A DNA stretch of 64,000 bases, taken from contig JAXJLD010000062.1 in assembly GCA_036297385.1 (NCBI GenBank), positions 33,472 to 97,471 on the forward strand, read 5' to 3'. This document shows, one piece after another, positions 43,643-50,542 of this stretch. The notes under the pieces were generated by a model. It saw only the letters and a list, made by a program, of their open reading frames with translations. It made no database searches and had not been told where the DNA came from. The stretch's first letter is position 1. Each line of letters starts with the position of its first letter. The translations under genes were made by a program, and so were the position numbers. This stretch comes from Ventricola sp036297385. GTDB lineage: Bacteria > Bacillota > Clostridia > Christensenellales > Aristaeellaceae.

Positions 43643-44089
43643 GTGGTCAAGTTTGTAATGCACCTTATGGATCAGCGCGAGAAGCTGAGCAAGGCGATCC
43701 ACGCTGCCAAGAATGCTCTGCCCATTGATATGGACAGCGAGGTTGGCCTGAACGCCAAGCGTCAGGAGATCACCCGGGTGCTCAAGCGCATGGCGGATGT
43801 GCGAAACTCCGAGGTTCTCATCAACGGCGGCGGTACCGGCTATCGCTTCAATCAGGAAGGTAATCAGGTGACCTACCGCTGCGATGTGAAGCGGGTTACC
43901 ACGATCAACTTTGATCGCAAGGTTGCGCGGAACTTCGCCGCCGAAATGAACCGTCGCGCGGATGCCGTTTCTGCGGAACTGGATCGCTGCCTGGTCAACT
44001 CCGAAGTTGCTTATGAAGCACCCTTTGACGTGAACGACTCCTTCGCTGAGATCTTCAGCGCGTTTGCGGAGGCTCAGGGCGAGGCTTGA
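43643..44089 (+). CDS. helical protein of unknown function
   Basis: 148 aa from a GTG with AGGA 8 nt upstream. Two helical stretches (LMDQREKLSKAIHAAKNAL; FAAEMNRRADAVSAELDR) surround a central beta part with INGGGTGYRF. The frame stays open upstream of the GTG and reads TPPTEFADRITDVV across the end of the preceding gene, with no start codon near; an N-terminal extension or an old frameshift is possible. No family recognised. It follows the sigma-like gene by 38 bp. Confidence 0.7.
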   Translation: MVKFVMHLMDQREKLSKAIHAAKNALPIDMDSEVGLNAKRQEITRVLKRMADVRNSEVLINGGGTGYRFNQEGNQVTYRCDVKRVTTINFDRKVARNFAAEMNRRADAVSAELDRCLVNSEVAYEAPFDVNDSFAEIFSAFAEAQGEA

Positions 44090-44430
44090 TGCCTTGCTCT
44101 GGCTCCCGGCTGCTTTGGAAGCGGCAGGATAGGTGCAGCATGGATATCGGTTCAGGTGCAGATGAACTATAACGCTGCACACTCCAAGTATTGATGAAAT
44201 AGTGCTCCTGCTAGAGCTCCAAGATGATTCGTTCTTCAGACGCCGTTTCACTCATAGATCCACGCAAAACTGCCTATCCACCAGTTTGCCAATCTTTCAT
44301 CCGAACGCCCAACCACACGTCTCCATCAATTTCTGATCGCGGCTGATTACCGCCTACATGTAATGTGACATGACGCCTTCGGGCAAACATCTGATGTGGT
44401 ACGAGGCGGGATTCTTCTTCGGAAGAAACC
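44090..44430. other. 340-bp gene-free stretch
   Basis: Between two convergent genes. There is a short GC stem (GGCTGC/GCGGCA-like) near 44107-44126 and no clear terminator. No promoter, RNA gene or coding frame could be supported. It may contain remnants of a lost gene. Confidence 0.5.
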
Positions 44431-44796
44431 TTATGCGCACCGCATCAGAGAAAATGGTTGAAGTGTTCTCCGATTCCTGCCGTGTCCAAAGCAGCCGGGC
44501 CAAAAATGATTCGAGCAGCAGGGCTCTTCCTGCTGCTCAAGCATGATAATATTCGATTTTGCGTTTGCAGGTACCAGGATATCCTCCATAGGCACATCCA
44601 GCAAAGCGCCCAGAGCGTACAGGTTGTCAACGGTGGGCAGGCTCTTTCCTCGCTGCCACTTGTAGATTGCCTGAGGTTCTTCAAAGCCGAAGTAGGCTTG
44701 CAGATCCCGAACAGTCATGCCGCGTTCCTCGCGCAGGCGCATGATGTTCTTGCCGGTTTCGACCATGTCGATCACCGGGAAAGGCTTCTGATGCAT
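44431..44796 (-). CDS. XRE-family HTH regulator
   Basis: 121 aa. HTH_3-type DNA-binding domain near residues 14-70 (NIMRLREERGMTVRDLQAYF, then AIYKWQRGKSLPTVDNLYAL and a PMEDIL end). The C-terminal ~45 residues, with two adjacent Cys and a basic tail, are low in recognisable structure. AAAGGAGG lies 8 nt before the ATG, and a good sigma-A promoter precedes it. Divergent from the following plus-strand genes, which it probably regulates. Confidence 0.88.
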   Translation of the reverse strand: MHQKPFPVIDMVETGKNIMRLREERGMTVRDLQAYFGFEEPQAIYKWQRGKSLPTVDNLYALGALLDVPMEDILVPANAKSNIIMLEQQEEPCCSNHFWPGCFGHGRNRRTLQPFSLMRCA

Positions 44797-44830
44797 GGCT
44801 TTCGCCTCCTTTGCATTATCGTGTCCTTAT

Positions 44831-44859
44831 ATTATATTCTCTGAAGCACCTTATGACAA
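44831..44859 (-). promoter_or_regulatory. sigma-A promoter of the XRE gene
   Basis: Minus strand TTGTCA (44854-44859), 17-nt spacer, TATAAT (44831-44836). It lies in the 87-bp divergent gap, so XRE binding here could control both directions. Confidence 0.75.
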
Positions 44860-44883
44860 GCGGTTTTTAAAGCGGAGGGCTGG

Positions 44884-45270
44884 ATGAAGAACTATTTTAC
44901 ACTTGAACGATTCTCCCTGCTGTATGACCATTACGCATTCATTGACGTGCCGGAGTATTATGCCGATCAGCTGTTCATCCAGCATAAGGTAACGGTCCGT
45001 TTCGGAAATGAATTCCAGCATCCGGATCAACCGTATGTTGTAATCTTCTGCAAAGTTAGGAAACGAGATCGTGATAGGTTCCTCTCTGCATTGTCTGAAC
45101 TGAATCGTAAAATGATTCTGTGCGGTTATCCCGGGTATGAGGAATTCTGCACATCCTTTATCGCAAAAATGAACGACGGAGCAAAGACGCTCCTGGAAAA
45201 GAGGTGTAAGCCCAATGAAGCACGTCCCATTGGAGAAACAGAGCAAGCGTGCTCAGAAAGAGCATCATGA
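44884..45270 (+). CDS. small island protein of unknown function
   Basis: 128 aa, GGAGG 5 nt before the ATG. Aromatic-rich N-terminal half (NYFTLERFSLLYDHYAFIDV), then an alpha/beta pattern with VIFCKVRKRDRDRFLSAL. No catalytic motif. The last 55 bp overlap the next gene start at 45215. It is first of a run of short genes typical of integrative-element cargo; function unknown. Confidence 0.65.
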   Translation: MKNYFTLERFSLLYDHYAFIDVPEYYADQLFIQHKVTVRFGNEFQHPDQPYVVIFCKVRKRDRDRFLSALSELNRKMILCGYPGYEEFCTSFIAKMNDGAKTLLEKRCKPNEARPIGETEQACSERAS

Positions 45271-45391
45271 CAAACAGCGCGGTTCGTGGAATGGCGTGGT
45301 ACCCGTTACGCGGGTGATACCGAACAAGAGGGCTTATGACCGAAATAGAGCTAAACAGGCAGATCGAAGCCTCCGAGCAGCAGAGGGCTGA
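45215..45391 (+). CDS. 58-aa basic protein of unknown function
   Basis: Starts MKHVPLEKQSKRAQKEHHDK and contains RGSWNGVVPVTRVIPNKRAY, a Lys/Arg-rich protein without Cys. GAGGTG lies 8 nt before the ATG. It overlaps the previous gene (56 bp) and the next gene (56 bp) in other frames. The WNGV-PVTR-PNK-AYDR pattern looks under selection, so I consider it real despite its size. Possibly nucleic-acid binding. Confidence 0.6.
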   Translation: MKHVPLEKQSKRAQKEHHDKQRGSWNGVVPVTRVIPNKRAYDRNRAKQADRSLRAAEG

Positions 45392-45698
45392 CTTGCTTCC
45401 GCCGCAGCCGAAACGACGGACGGGGCGTGCGTACAGACGCATGATGAACGAGCGGAAATTCAAGCATCTCTTCCAAATTGTCACGCATGGGTATCGTCCG
45501 CATGCCGGATATGTAGACTGGTCATATGTTGATGGCAAGTGGATGCCCACAGGCAAATACATAAAGTACCCTAAGAACAGCAACTGCCAGAACTGGTGCA
45601 AAAAGGCATCCAGTGCAAGGGTGCGCAAGTATATGGATCTCCCGCATAAGGGAAACAGCTATCGACGAGTTTTCGATTACTGGTGGACGCTTTACTGA
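45336..45698 (+). CDS. small basic protein of unknown function
   Basis: 120 aa, rich in Arg, Lys, Tyr and Trp (RTGRAYRRMMNERKFKHLF; HGYRPHAGYVDWSYVDG). It starts inside the preceding 58-aa gene; AGAGGG lies close before the ATG. The AbrB-DUF2442 gene follows 11 bp later, so it is in the same transcript. The basic, aromatic character would fit RNA or DNA contact, but no family is recognised. Confidence 0.65.
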   Translation: MTEIELNRQIEASEQQRADLLPPQPKRRTGRAYRRMMNERKFKHLFQIVTHGYRPHAGYVDWSYVDGKWMPTGKYIKYPKNSNCQNWCKKASSARVRKYMDLPHKGNSYRRVFDYWWTLY

Positions 45699-45709
45699 AT
45701 GGAGGTATT

Positions 45710-46345
45710 ATGGAGATTGTCGGAAACGCCGTAATCCAGAAGGACGGCACTCTGATCCTGCCGCAAGAGGTCATCCAGCGGTTGGAACTCAAATTCGGTG
45801 ATGAACTCTTTTTCGTCGCAAAAGGCGGAGAGATTACAATAAGCAAACTGCCGGACGCAATGAAGCGAACGGTTGATTATTATCTGGCAATAGGCTGTGA
45901 CCGCCTTGCTGCTGAGTATTATGCTGGTGGCCGCAAAAGGCTGACGGGTGCAAAAGCCAATCCGGATTTTACGCTTACCCTCACTTACGAAGAAAGAGAA
46001 GAACGCATATATGACTGCAAGCCGCTTCTGGATAAGGGCGGTGTATTTGTGCATCTTCGGAAATATGAGAACTTTGCCCGGGTGTTTATTGAGTACGGCG
46101 CTGTATGCTGGGATATCGATCCCAACGTAGACAGCAATGAAGTGTGGAACAATCGCATCGATCTTTGCCCCGATTCCTGCTACATCGATAGCATTCCTGC
46201 ATGTGCAAAAGGGCTGACGCGTGATGATATGCTGCGTGCAAAGGAAGCAATGCTGGAAATGGGCATTGATATTCGGGATGAGGATGCAGTTGCTGGATTT
46301 GCGGTGTCCCGAAAACTCCTCGGGCTGGATCGGAGGAAGAAATGA
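45710..46345 (+). CDS. AbrB-like / DUF2442 two-domain protein
   Basis: 211 aa. Residues 1-45 look like a SpoVT/AbrB swapped-hairpin DNA-binding domain (AVIQKDGTLILPQEVIQRL), as in antitoxins. Residues ~85-165 match DUF2442 (LTLTYEEREERIYDCKPLLD, ARVFIEYGAVCWDID, ending in a PDS.YID pattern). DUF2442 proteins are often paired with toxin-antitoxin-like partners. GGAGG lies 4 nt before the ATG. The stop overlaps the next gene by ATGA, coupling it to the metallophosphoesterase. Confidence 0.78.
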   Translation: MEIVGNAVIQKDGTLILPQEVIQRLELKFGDELFFVAKGGEITISKLPDAMKRTVDYYLAIGCDRLAAEYYAGGRKRLTGAKANPDFTLTLTYEEREERIYDCKPLLDKGGVFVHLRKYENFARVFIEYGAVCWDIDPNVDSNEVWNNRIDLCPDSCYIDSIPACAKGLTRDDMLRAKEAMLEMGIDIRDEDAVAGFAVSRKLLGLDRRKK

Positions 46346-47046
46346 TATACCTGACTGGCGATACACATGGGCGCTTTGAGCGCATCGGTATCTTTTGTGA
46401 TAAGATGCAGACCAGCCGTGACGATATTCTGATTATACTTGGGGATGCCGGCATTAACTTTCATGCTGGCGCTCTTGATATCCTGCGCAAAGAATACCTT
46501 GCCAAACTTCCGATTACGCTGCTGTGCATCCACGGCAACCATGAACGCCGTCCTGAAAGCCTGCCGTACTATGATGAACAGGAATGGCATGGCGGCAAGG
46601 TTTACGTGGAAGCAAGGTATCCGAATATCCTGTTTGCCAAGGATGGCGAGGTGTATGATCTGAATGGCAAAAAGGCCATCGCAATTGGTGGCGCCTATAG
46701 CATCGACAAGGCGTGGCGTGTGGAAGGTCAAAGCTGGTGGGCAGATGAGCAGCCGTCCCCGGAAATCAAAGTACGGGTTGAACGGGCTCTAGAACAGCTG
46801 AACTGGCAGATTGACATCGTGCTCACACACACAACGCCGCTGAAGTATGAGCCGATAGAGGTTTTCCTTCCGGGCATTGACCAGTCAAAGGTGGATAAGA
46901 GCACGGAAGCATGGCTGGACAACATCGAAACAAGGCTGGATTACGGTCGTTGGTATTGCGGCCATTTTCACACAGAAAAGAAGATCGACAGGCTGCAAAT
47001 CATGTTCAATGATTATGCAGCATTGGAGGCAGACTGTCCATGCTGA
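46342..47046 (+). CDS. metallophosphoesterase
   Basis: 234 aa of the calcineurin-like phosphoesterase fold: GDTHGR (6-11), GDAGINF near 35, GNHERRPES near 66, TH near 157 and GHFH near 210. It hydrolyses a phosphate mono- or diester; the substrate is unknown. It begins within the AbrB-DUF2442 stop codon and its end overlaps the next gene by 7 bp, so all three are translated together. The operonic link with an AbrB-type protein raises the possibility of a toxin-antitoxin-like or regulated nuclease pair (inference). Confidence 0.88.
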   Translation: MIYLTGDTHGRFERIGIFCDKMQTSRDDILIILGDAGINFHAGALDILRKEYLAKLPITLLCIHGNHERRPESLPYYDEQEWHGGKVYVEARYPNILFAKDGEVYDLNGKKAIAIGGAYSIDKAWRVEGQSWWADEQPSPEIKVRVERALEQLNWQIDIVLTHTTPLKYEPIEVFLPGIDQSKVDKSTEAWLDNIETRLDYGRWYCGHFHTEKKIDRLQIMFNDYAALEADCPC

Positions 47047-47363
47047 AAAGAGAGACCTTTGTAGATGCGATCAGTAAGATCAAAAAGCACGAAGAATTGA
47101 TGGATCGGTTGGATACCGTATGTCGGGAGTTTGGTTCTTTCCGCCCCAGTCTTGACTTTGGCAACCTCCATTTTCAGGCATTGCTGGATGTTCTGAGGGA
47201 GGTCATGAACGATAAGCACGACTATATCAGCTGGTGGCTGTTTGAAGGTACGGATCAAACCGTTTCCTGGGAAGAGGATGGTCAGTGGGTTACAGTTGAA
47301 TTGAAGGATGCTGGTGCCCTATATGATTATCTGGCTGAGTACAACAAAGTCAAAATAACTTGA
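47040..47363 (+). CDS. small island protein of unknown function
   Basis: 107 aa. A helical N-terminus (FVDAISKIKKHEELMDRLDT) is followed by a short acidic and Trp-containing part (DYISWWLFEGT; TVSWEEDGQWVTV). GGAGG lies 10 nt before the ATG, inside the previous gene. The pattern resembles small immunity-like or accessory proteins often carried on integrative elements; no function can be assigned. The first copy of the 27-bp repeat begins 7 bp after its stop. Confidence 0.65.
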   Translation: MLKRETFVDAISKIKKHEELMDRLDTVCREFGSFRPSLDFGNLHFQALLDVLREVMNDKHDYISWWLFEGTDQTVSWEEDGQWVTVELKDAGALYDYLAEYNKVKIT

Positions 47364-47369
47364 CTTCTG

Positions 47370-47396
47370 CGCCGTTCAGAGCGTATATGGTCATGC
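47370..47396 (+). repeat. 27-bp direct repeat, copy 1
   Basis: Begins CGCCGTTCAGAGC and ends TATGGTCATGC; identical to 47818-47844. Each copy is preceded at a short distance by AACTTGACTT spanning the previous stop codon. Confidence 0.85.
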
Positions 47397-47432
47397 ACTG
47401 TCATTAGCAGCAAAAATGAGTGAGGTGATTCC

Positions 47433-47816
47433 ATGTCCACTACATACTACATCTGTCGGAAGAATGAATATGAACGCTCCGAAGCGATCATCAGCTACAC
47501 CGAGCGTATACGCAGAACCCTGTTCAGCTATCTGGACGCATCTCTTCCTCCGGAACTCAAGGATGATGTCCAGCTGACAGATGATCTGGAAGAAGCTATT
47601 TCCCCGATGTGCAGGGAATTGAATCATCAGATCGGCTACGACCCGGAGGTGCGGCTTTGCACCATCACCAGCAACAGGATCGTCTGGCACAGAACGGAAA
47701 CAGCGGAGGCTGGCTTCAAAGAAACGGATGAACTGGTTGTCATCGATGAGTATGGAAAAGCCCAGCCGTTGAAGGAGTTCCTTGCATCCATAGGTGTCAA
47801 ATATAACTTGACTTAA
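47433..47816 (+). CDS. small island protein of unknown function
   Basis: 127 aa beginning STTYYICRKNEYERSE, mixed alpha/beta, acidic. GAGGTG precedes the ATG. The gene sits exactly between the two copies of a 27-bp direct repeat, and its C-terminal codons and stop (NLT, TGA) resemble the end of the previous gene, as if the repeat unit includes the gene border. That gives the look of an inserted gene cassette. Function not recognised. Confidence 0.65.
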   Translation: MSTTYYICRKNEYERSEAIISYTERIRRTLFSYLDASLPPELKDDVQLTDDLEEAISPMCRELNHQIGYDPEVRLCTITSNRIVWHRTETAEAGFKETDELVVIDEYGKAQPLKEFLASIGVKYNLT

Positions 47817-47817
47817 T

Positions 47818-47844
47818 CGCCGTTCAGAGCGTATATGGTCATGC
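47818..47844 (+). repeat. 27-bp direct repeat, copy 2
   Basis: Perfect match to 47370-47396. Together the copies bracket the 127-aa gene with a 448-bp period. Confidence 0.85.
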
Positions 47845-47882
47845 GATGGACACCAGCGACAAACAAGAAAGAGGTGCAGAAC

Positions 47883-48089
47883 ATGACCTACGAAGAACTT
47901 CAGAAACTGGTCGAAGGAAGAAACCTGCCGTGCAGCGGCACGAATGATGAAGGCGAGACCGTCATCATCGAGCATGAAAAGAACGAAGGCGATTCTCGTT
48001 TTCACCTGACTACCGTGCAGACCAACGGCTGGCTCAGGCACAACTACATCTACGAAGATGGCAGCAGAGAAGAACTTTTTGAGAAGTGA
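47883..48089 (+). CDS. 68-aa protein of unknown function
   Basis: Begins TYEELQKLVEGRNLPCSG and is acidic with a beta-strand pattern (TVIIEHE, FHLTTVQTNGWLRHNYIY). AGAGGTG lies 6 nt before the ATG at 47883; an upstream in-frame ATG (47835) lacks an SD and lies in the repeat region. It is followed 12 bp later by the zinc-ribbon gene, so the two are cotranscribed. Confidence 0.65.
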   Translation: MTYEELQKLVEGRNLPCSGTNDEGETVIIEHEKNEGDSRFHLTTVQTNGWLRHNYIYEDGSREELFEK

Positions 48090-48101
48090 GGAGGTGCACT
48101 G

Positions 48102-48374
48102 ATGGGTGCAGTTTGCAAGATTTGCGGCAAAGACATGATGAAGTCCAAGGGCTGCAGTATCGCTAAGATCCACATTAGCGGCAAAGTGTACGACCGCATC
48201 AAGGTTGGTGCTCCTGGAGACTTTGACGAAGGAAGGCCGGAAACTACCCGATGCCACGACTGCAATGCATTGTTCGGGCACCTTCATCATTGGGGGTGTG
48301 ACGCAGAGCGATGCCCGGCGTGCGGCGGTCAGCTGATCAGCTGCGACTGTGAGGACGTATTCATCGAAGGATGA
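48102..48374 (+). CDS. small zinc-ribbon protein
   Basis: 90 aa with four Cys clusters: CKIC near the N-terminus, CHDC in the middle, CDAERCPACGG and CDC near the end. These should bind two zinc ions. AGGAGG lies 7 nt before the ATG. Proteins of this make-up are common as short cargo on Firmicute integrative elements; no activity is known to me. It is the last gene of the small-protein run. Confidence 0.8.
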   Translation: MGAVCKICGKDMMKSKGCSIAKIHISGKVYDRIKVGAPGDFDEGRPETTRCHDCNALFGHLHHWGCDAERCPACGGQLISCDCEDVFIEG

Positions 48375-48454
48375 TCGTTTGACATTTTCAAAGGAGATTT
48401 TGTTCAGCAATGGACAGGATCTCTTTTGCTCTTTACTGTCGGTTTTGCCTTTAC

Positions 48455-48483
48455 TTGATGGAAATTCTCCAAAATGCTATAAT
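48455..48483 (+). promoter_or_regulatory. promoter of the DUF3800-HEPN unit
   Basis: TTGATG (48455-48460), 17-nt spacer, TATAAT (48478-48483) with TGC extension. It gives this pair a transcript separate from the upstream small genes. Confidence 0.78.
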
Positions 48484-48540
48484 TTATTGTGCCTAGTTTA
48501 TAGATCAAAGGCGCGTTCATTTTGGCAGGAGGTACGAGTA

Positions 48541-48588
48541 TTGAGTTCGTTACACTCCATTACATATGTAAGGTGGGTATCGCCATGA
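48541..48588 (+). CDS. possible 15-aa leader peptide, coupled to the next gene
   Basis: TTG at 48541 with AGGAGG 8 nt upstream opens a 15-codon frame (LSSLHSITYVRWVSP) whose TGA overlaps the ATG of the DUF3800-like gene (ATGA). Alternatively the same SD serves an in-frame ATT codon (48540) of the large gene. Either way the strongest SD in this stretch does not serve the ATG at 48585 directly. Confidence 0.4.
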   Translation: MSSLHSITYVRWVSP

Positions 48589-49754
48589 TAGAGCATGATA
48601 TCGATTTTTTGAGACAAACAGAATCCGAACTGCAAGGAATCCCGCTTTGCAATGACCGCATGACCTTTTACTATGATGAAACGGGAAACTGTGGCAAATT
48701 CAAAGTTACAGAAACGGGATTTAACGATCCTATGGCGTTGACTCGTGATTTTATTCTTGGTGGAGTCGCTTTCGATGGTGATGAATGCACTGCTGATATC
48801 GATTCACTTTTTTCTTTGCTGAACTTGAACAAAGATGCGGTCGAACTAAAGTTTCGGCATATAAGCAGGAAAAAGAACGAATTTCTTGAGTGGTTTGGTG
48901 GAAAGCGTGCAAGCATCTTCATTCGATGGCTACATGAAAGCGAAATATATATTCACTATGCTTTGATCAACAACCTATACTACTCACTGGTCGATATGGT
49001 AGATGCATTGTGGGAGTCGCAGCCACAGTTCGTCTTCTCGCCAGAATGGGTGTTAGGGTTGAAGTCGGCACTCTACACTTTCTGTAAAGCGCATGTTGAT
49101 GATGTTCTTGCGCTTTTCAGGAAGTACAACTACCCTGATGTAGCATTGCAAGATACTGAAGACTTCTGCCAAGCTTTCTGCTCCCTAATTGAGAAACATT
49201 CGGATGATCATACGCCCGAAGGTTTTTTGCTGGAATGTTTCAGGCAAATGCTTAAAACAGCGGGCAAAGAAAACAAGCTCTCTTTGCTACATGATAATGA
49301 AGCAGGCGTTCTTGTTGACCAGTATTACACAATGTATTTTGCTCGGTGTTACCTCTACAAGAATGCAATGCATCATTTCGACGGAGAGAGCATCATCGAA
49401 CACCTGCTAAGCGAAACTGTAATGATCTCAGAAGGCAGACAGTTCAAGAATTACGATTTTTGCACTTCACATATGAGTCCTTTGACGCAGATTTCCGATG
49501 CTTTTGTTGGGCTTATCTCTCGTGTATTCGAGTATTTGGATCAGACGGCAGAAGCCGATATCCTATTGTTGGATCGAACAAAATACAACGACGTGATCGA
49601 GAATATGAGTCTCCTTTGGGATATTATAGAGAGAGCGAACGCGAAGCATCCAATGCTCATCCAGAATGTGAATGATATTCAAACAGTTCAACAGCGAATG
49701 CTAAAAATGCAACTTTTTGTTCATCTGGCGAGGTGTAGAGAAGCGAATGGATAA
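48585..49754 (+). CDS. DUF3800-like protein, putative RNase H-fold nuclease
   Basis: 389 aa. Near the N-terminus FYYDETGNCGKFKV followed by ILGGVAFDG matches the start of DUF3800 proteins (usually Y-D-E-S/T-G-N, then a hydrophobic strand), a family thought to have an RNase H-like fold and often found in defence islands. The rest is helical and less familiar. The ATG at 48585 has AAGGTGGG upstream, but the strong SD lies 60 nt earlier (see the leader). It overlaps the next gene by 8 bp, so the two products are made together. Weakly supported as a nuclease; strongly supported as a two-gene unit. Confidence 0.7.
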   Translation: MIEHDIDFLRQTESELQGIPLCNDRMTFYYDETGNCGKFKVTETGFNDPMALTRDFILGGVAFDGDECTADIDSLFSLLNLNKDAVELKFRHISRKKNEFLEWFGGKRASIFIRWLHESEIYIHYALINNLYYSLVDMVDALWESQPQFVFSPEWVLGLKSALYTFCKAHVDDVLALFRKYNYPDVALQDTEDFCQAFCSLIEKHSDDHTPEGFLLECFRQMLKTAGKENKLSLLHDNEAGVLVDQYYTMYFARCYLYKNAMHHFDGESIIEHLLSETVMISEGRQFKNYDFCTSHMSPLTQISDAFVGLISRVFEYLDQTAEADILLLDRTKYNDVIENMSLLWDIIERANAKHPMLIQNVNDIQTVQQRMLKMQLFVHLARCREANG

Positions 49755-50391
49755 GGGAAAGACAGTGCTATACCCAAGGGGACAATTTTTAGCTGTCCAC
49801 CTGCGCAACGGCTATGAATTGAATGGATACATCAGTAAAGTTATCTCACCAAAAGCATCTGGTGCATGCGAACCGGTTATAGTGTTTACTACCATCAATG
49901 GTGAGCATCGCATTCAAAAGTCCGATATTGCATATGTGCAGATACTTAAGAACCCAGAGCAGTATACAAAATATCAGCAAGGCATGGAATTCTTCAAAGC
50001 AGCCCAAAGATGTTTGTTGCTGATCAATAATGATCCACTTGTAGTTGCGTATATGGTAAATTCTGCATTTGCTTGTGAAATATTCCTGAAAGGAATTCTG
50101 GATGAGCATTCAATCAATTATGGCATGACTCATAGGCTGGATGCGTTGTTCGGTATGCTCCCAACGTCGATTCAGGATGAATTCATCAAGCAAGTGGGCA
50201 TGGCTGATTTTACAACACTACTTGGGCAATGTGGATCAGCATTCGAGGAGTTTCGTTATTTACACGAAAATGTATTTGCTGCGGGGAAATATAATTTGAA
50301 GTTCTGGGAGACTTTTGTTGAGACCACAAAAGAATATGCTGAGAAAAACATCTTTCAAGGCACAAGGTATGATTTGCCAGATAGTTTCTAA
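49747..50391 (+). CDS. HEPN-like domain protein, partner of the DUF3800-like gene
   Basis: 214 aa. The first ~85 residues form a small beta domain (FLAVHLRNGYELNGYISKVI). The remainder is helical with a HEPN-like layout: AAQRCLLLINNDPLVVAYMV, AFACEIFLKGIL, HRLDALFGMLP and FEEFRYLHE. The typical HEPN RNase motif R-x4-6-H is not clear (only RYLH), so it may be a catalytically silent or nucleotidyltransferase-partner type. Start ATG 49747 lies inside the DUF3800-like gene end. It is the last gene of the island. Confidence 0.65.
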   Translation: MDKGKTVLYPRGQFLAVHLRNGYELNGYISKVISPKASGACEPVIVFTTINGEHRIQKSDIAYVQILKNPEQYTKYQQGMEFFKAAQRCLLLINNDPLVVAYMVNSAFACEIFLKGILDEHSINYGMTHRLDALFGMLPTSIQDEFIKQVGMADFTTLLGQCGSAFEEFRYLHENVFAAGKYNLKFWETFVETTKEYAEKNIFQGTRYDLPDSF

Positions 50392-50400
50392 AAAGAAAAA

Positions 50401-50433
50401 CGAAAGCTCGGTGTTGCACCCACCAAGCCTTCG
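50401..50433 (+). terminator. hairpin after the HEPN-like gene
   Basis: Imperfect stem CGAAaGCTcGGTG/CCACCaAGCcTTCG ending in TTTGC. It overlaps the first TGCACCC motif of the right junction, so it may belong to the junction repeats instead. Confidence 0.5.
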
Positions 50434-50473
50434 TTTGCACCCAGCTGCACCCATCTTGCACCCAAATGCACCC
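50423..50473 (+). repeat. TGCACCC cluster at the right island end
   Basis: Five copies of TGCACCC in 58 nt (about 50415, 50436, 50445, 50457 and 50467). The same heptamer occurs four times at the left junction in either orientation. The arrangement resembles recombinase arm-binding sites. Confidence 0.65.
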
Positions 50474-50504
50474 AATGCAAAACGAAAGGGTTATTGCAAA
50501 ACGA
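50455..50504 (-). repeat. right terminal inverted repeat
   Basis: Read on the minus strand it has the same ordered blocks as 33222-33271: TCGTTTTGC, AATA, CCCTTTCGTTTTG, TTGGGTGCAT and TGCAAG. Confidence 0.75.
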
Positions 50505-50542
50505 TAGCCGGGAATTGTATTAGTTTTTGAGTCATTTCACAG

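Larger units (their letters stand above)
33222..50504. mobile_element. inverted-repeat-bounded low-GC defence island (17.3 kb)
   Basis: A sharp drop in GC content against both flanks coincides with a pair of ~50-bp inverted repeats (33222-33271 and 50455-50504; about 42 of 50 positions agree when two compensating 1-nt indels are allowed). The cargo is restriction-modification, ABC-3C-like, DUF3800/HEPN-like and many small accessory genes. It lies beside tRNA-Pro. No integrase, transposase, relaxase or resolvase is visible inside or next to it, so the mobility mechanism is unknown; it could be moved in trans or be a decayed element. Confidence 0.65.

Noticed and set aside
43442..44251. Minus-strand frame opposite the sigma-like and 148-aa genes
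   Set aside because: No SD or domain; the plus strand has the HTH motif and proper start signals.
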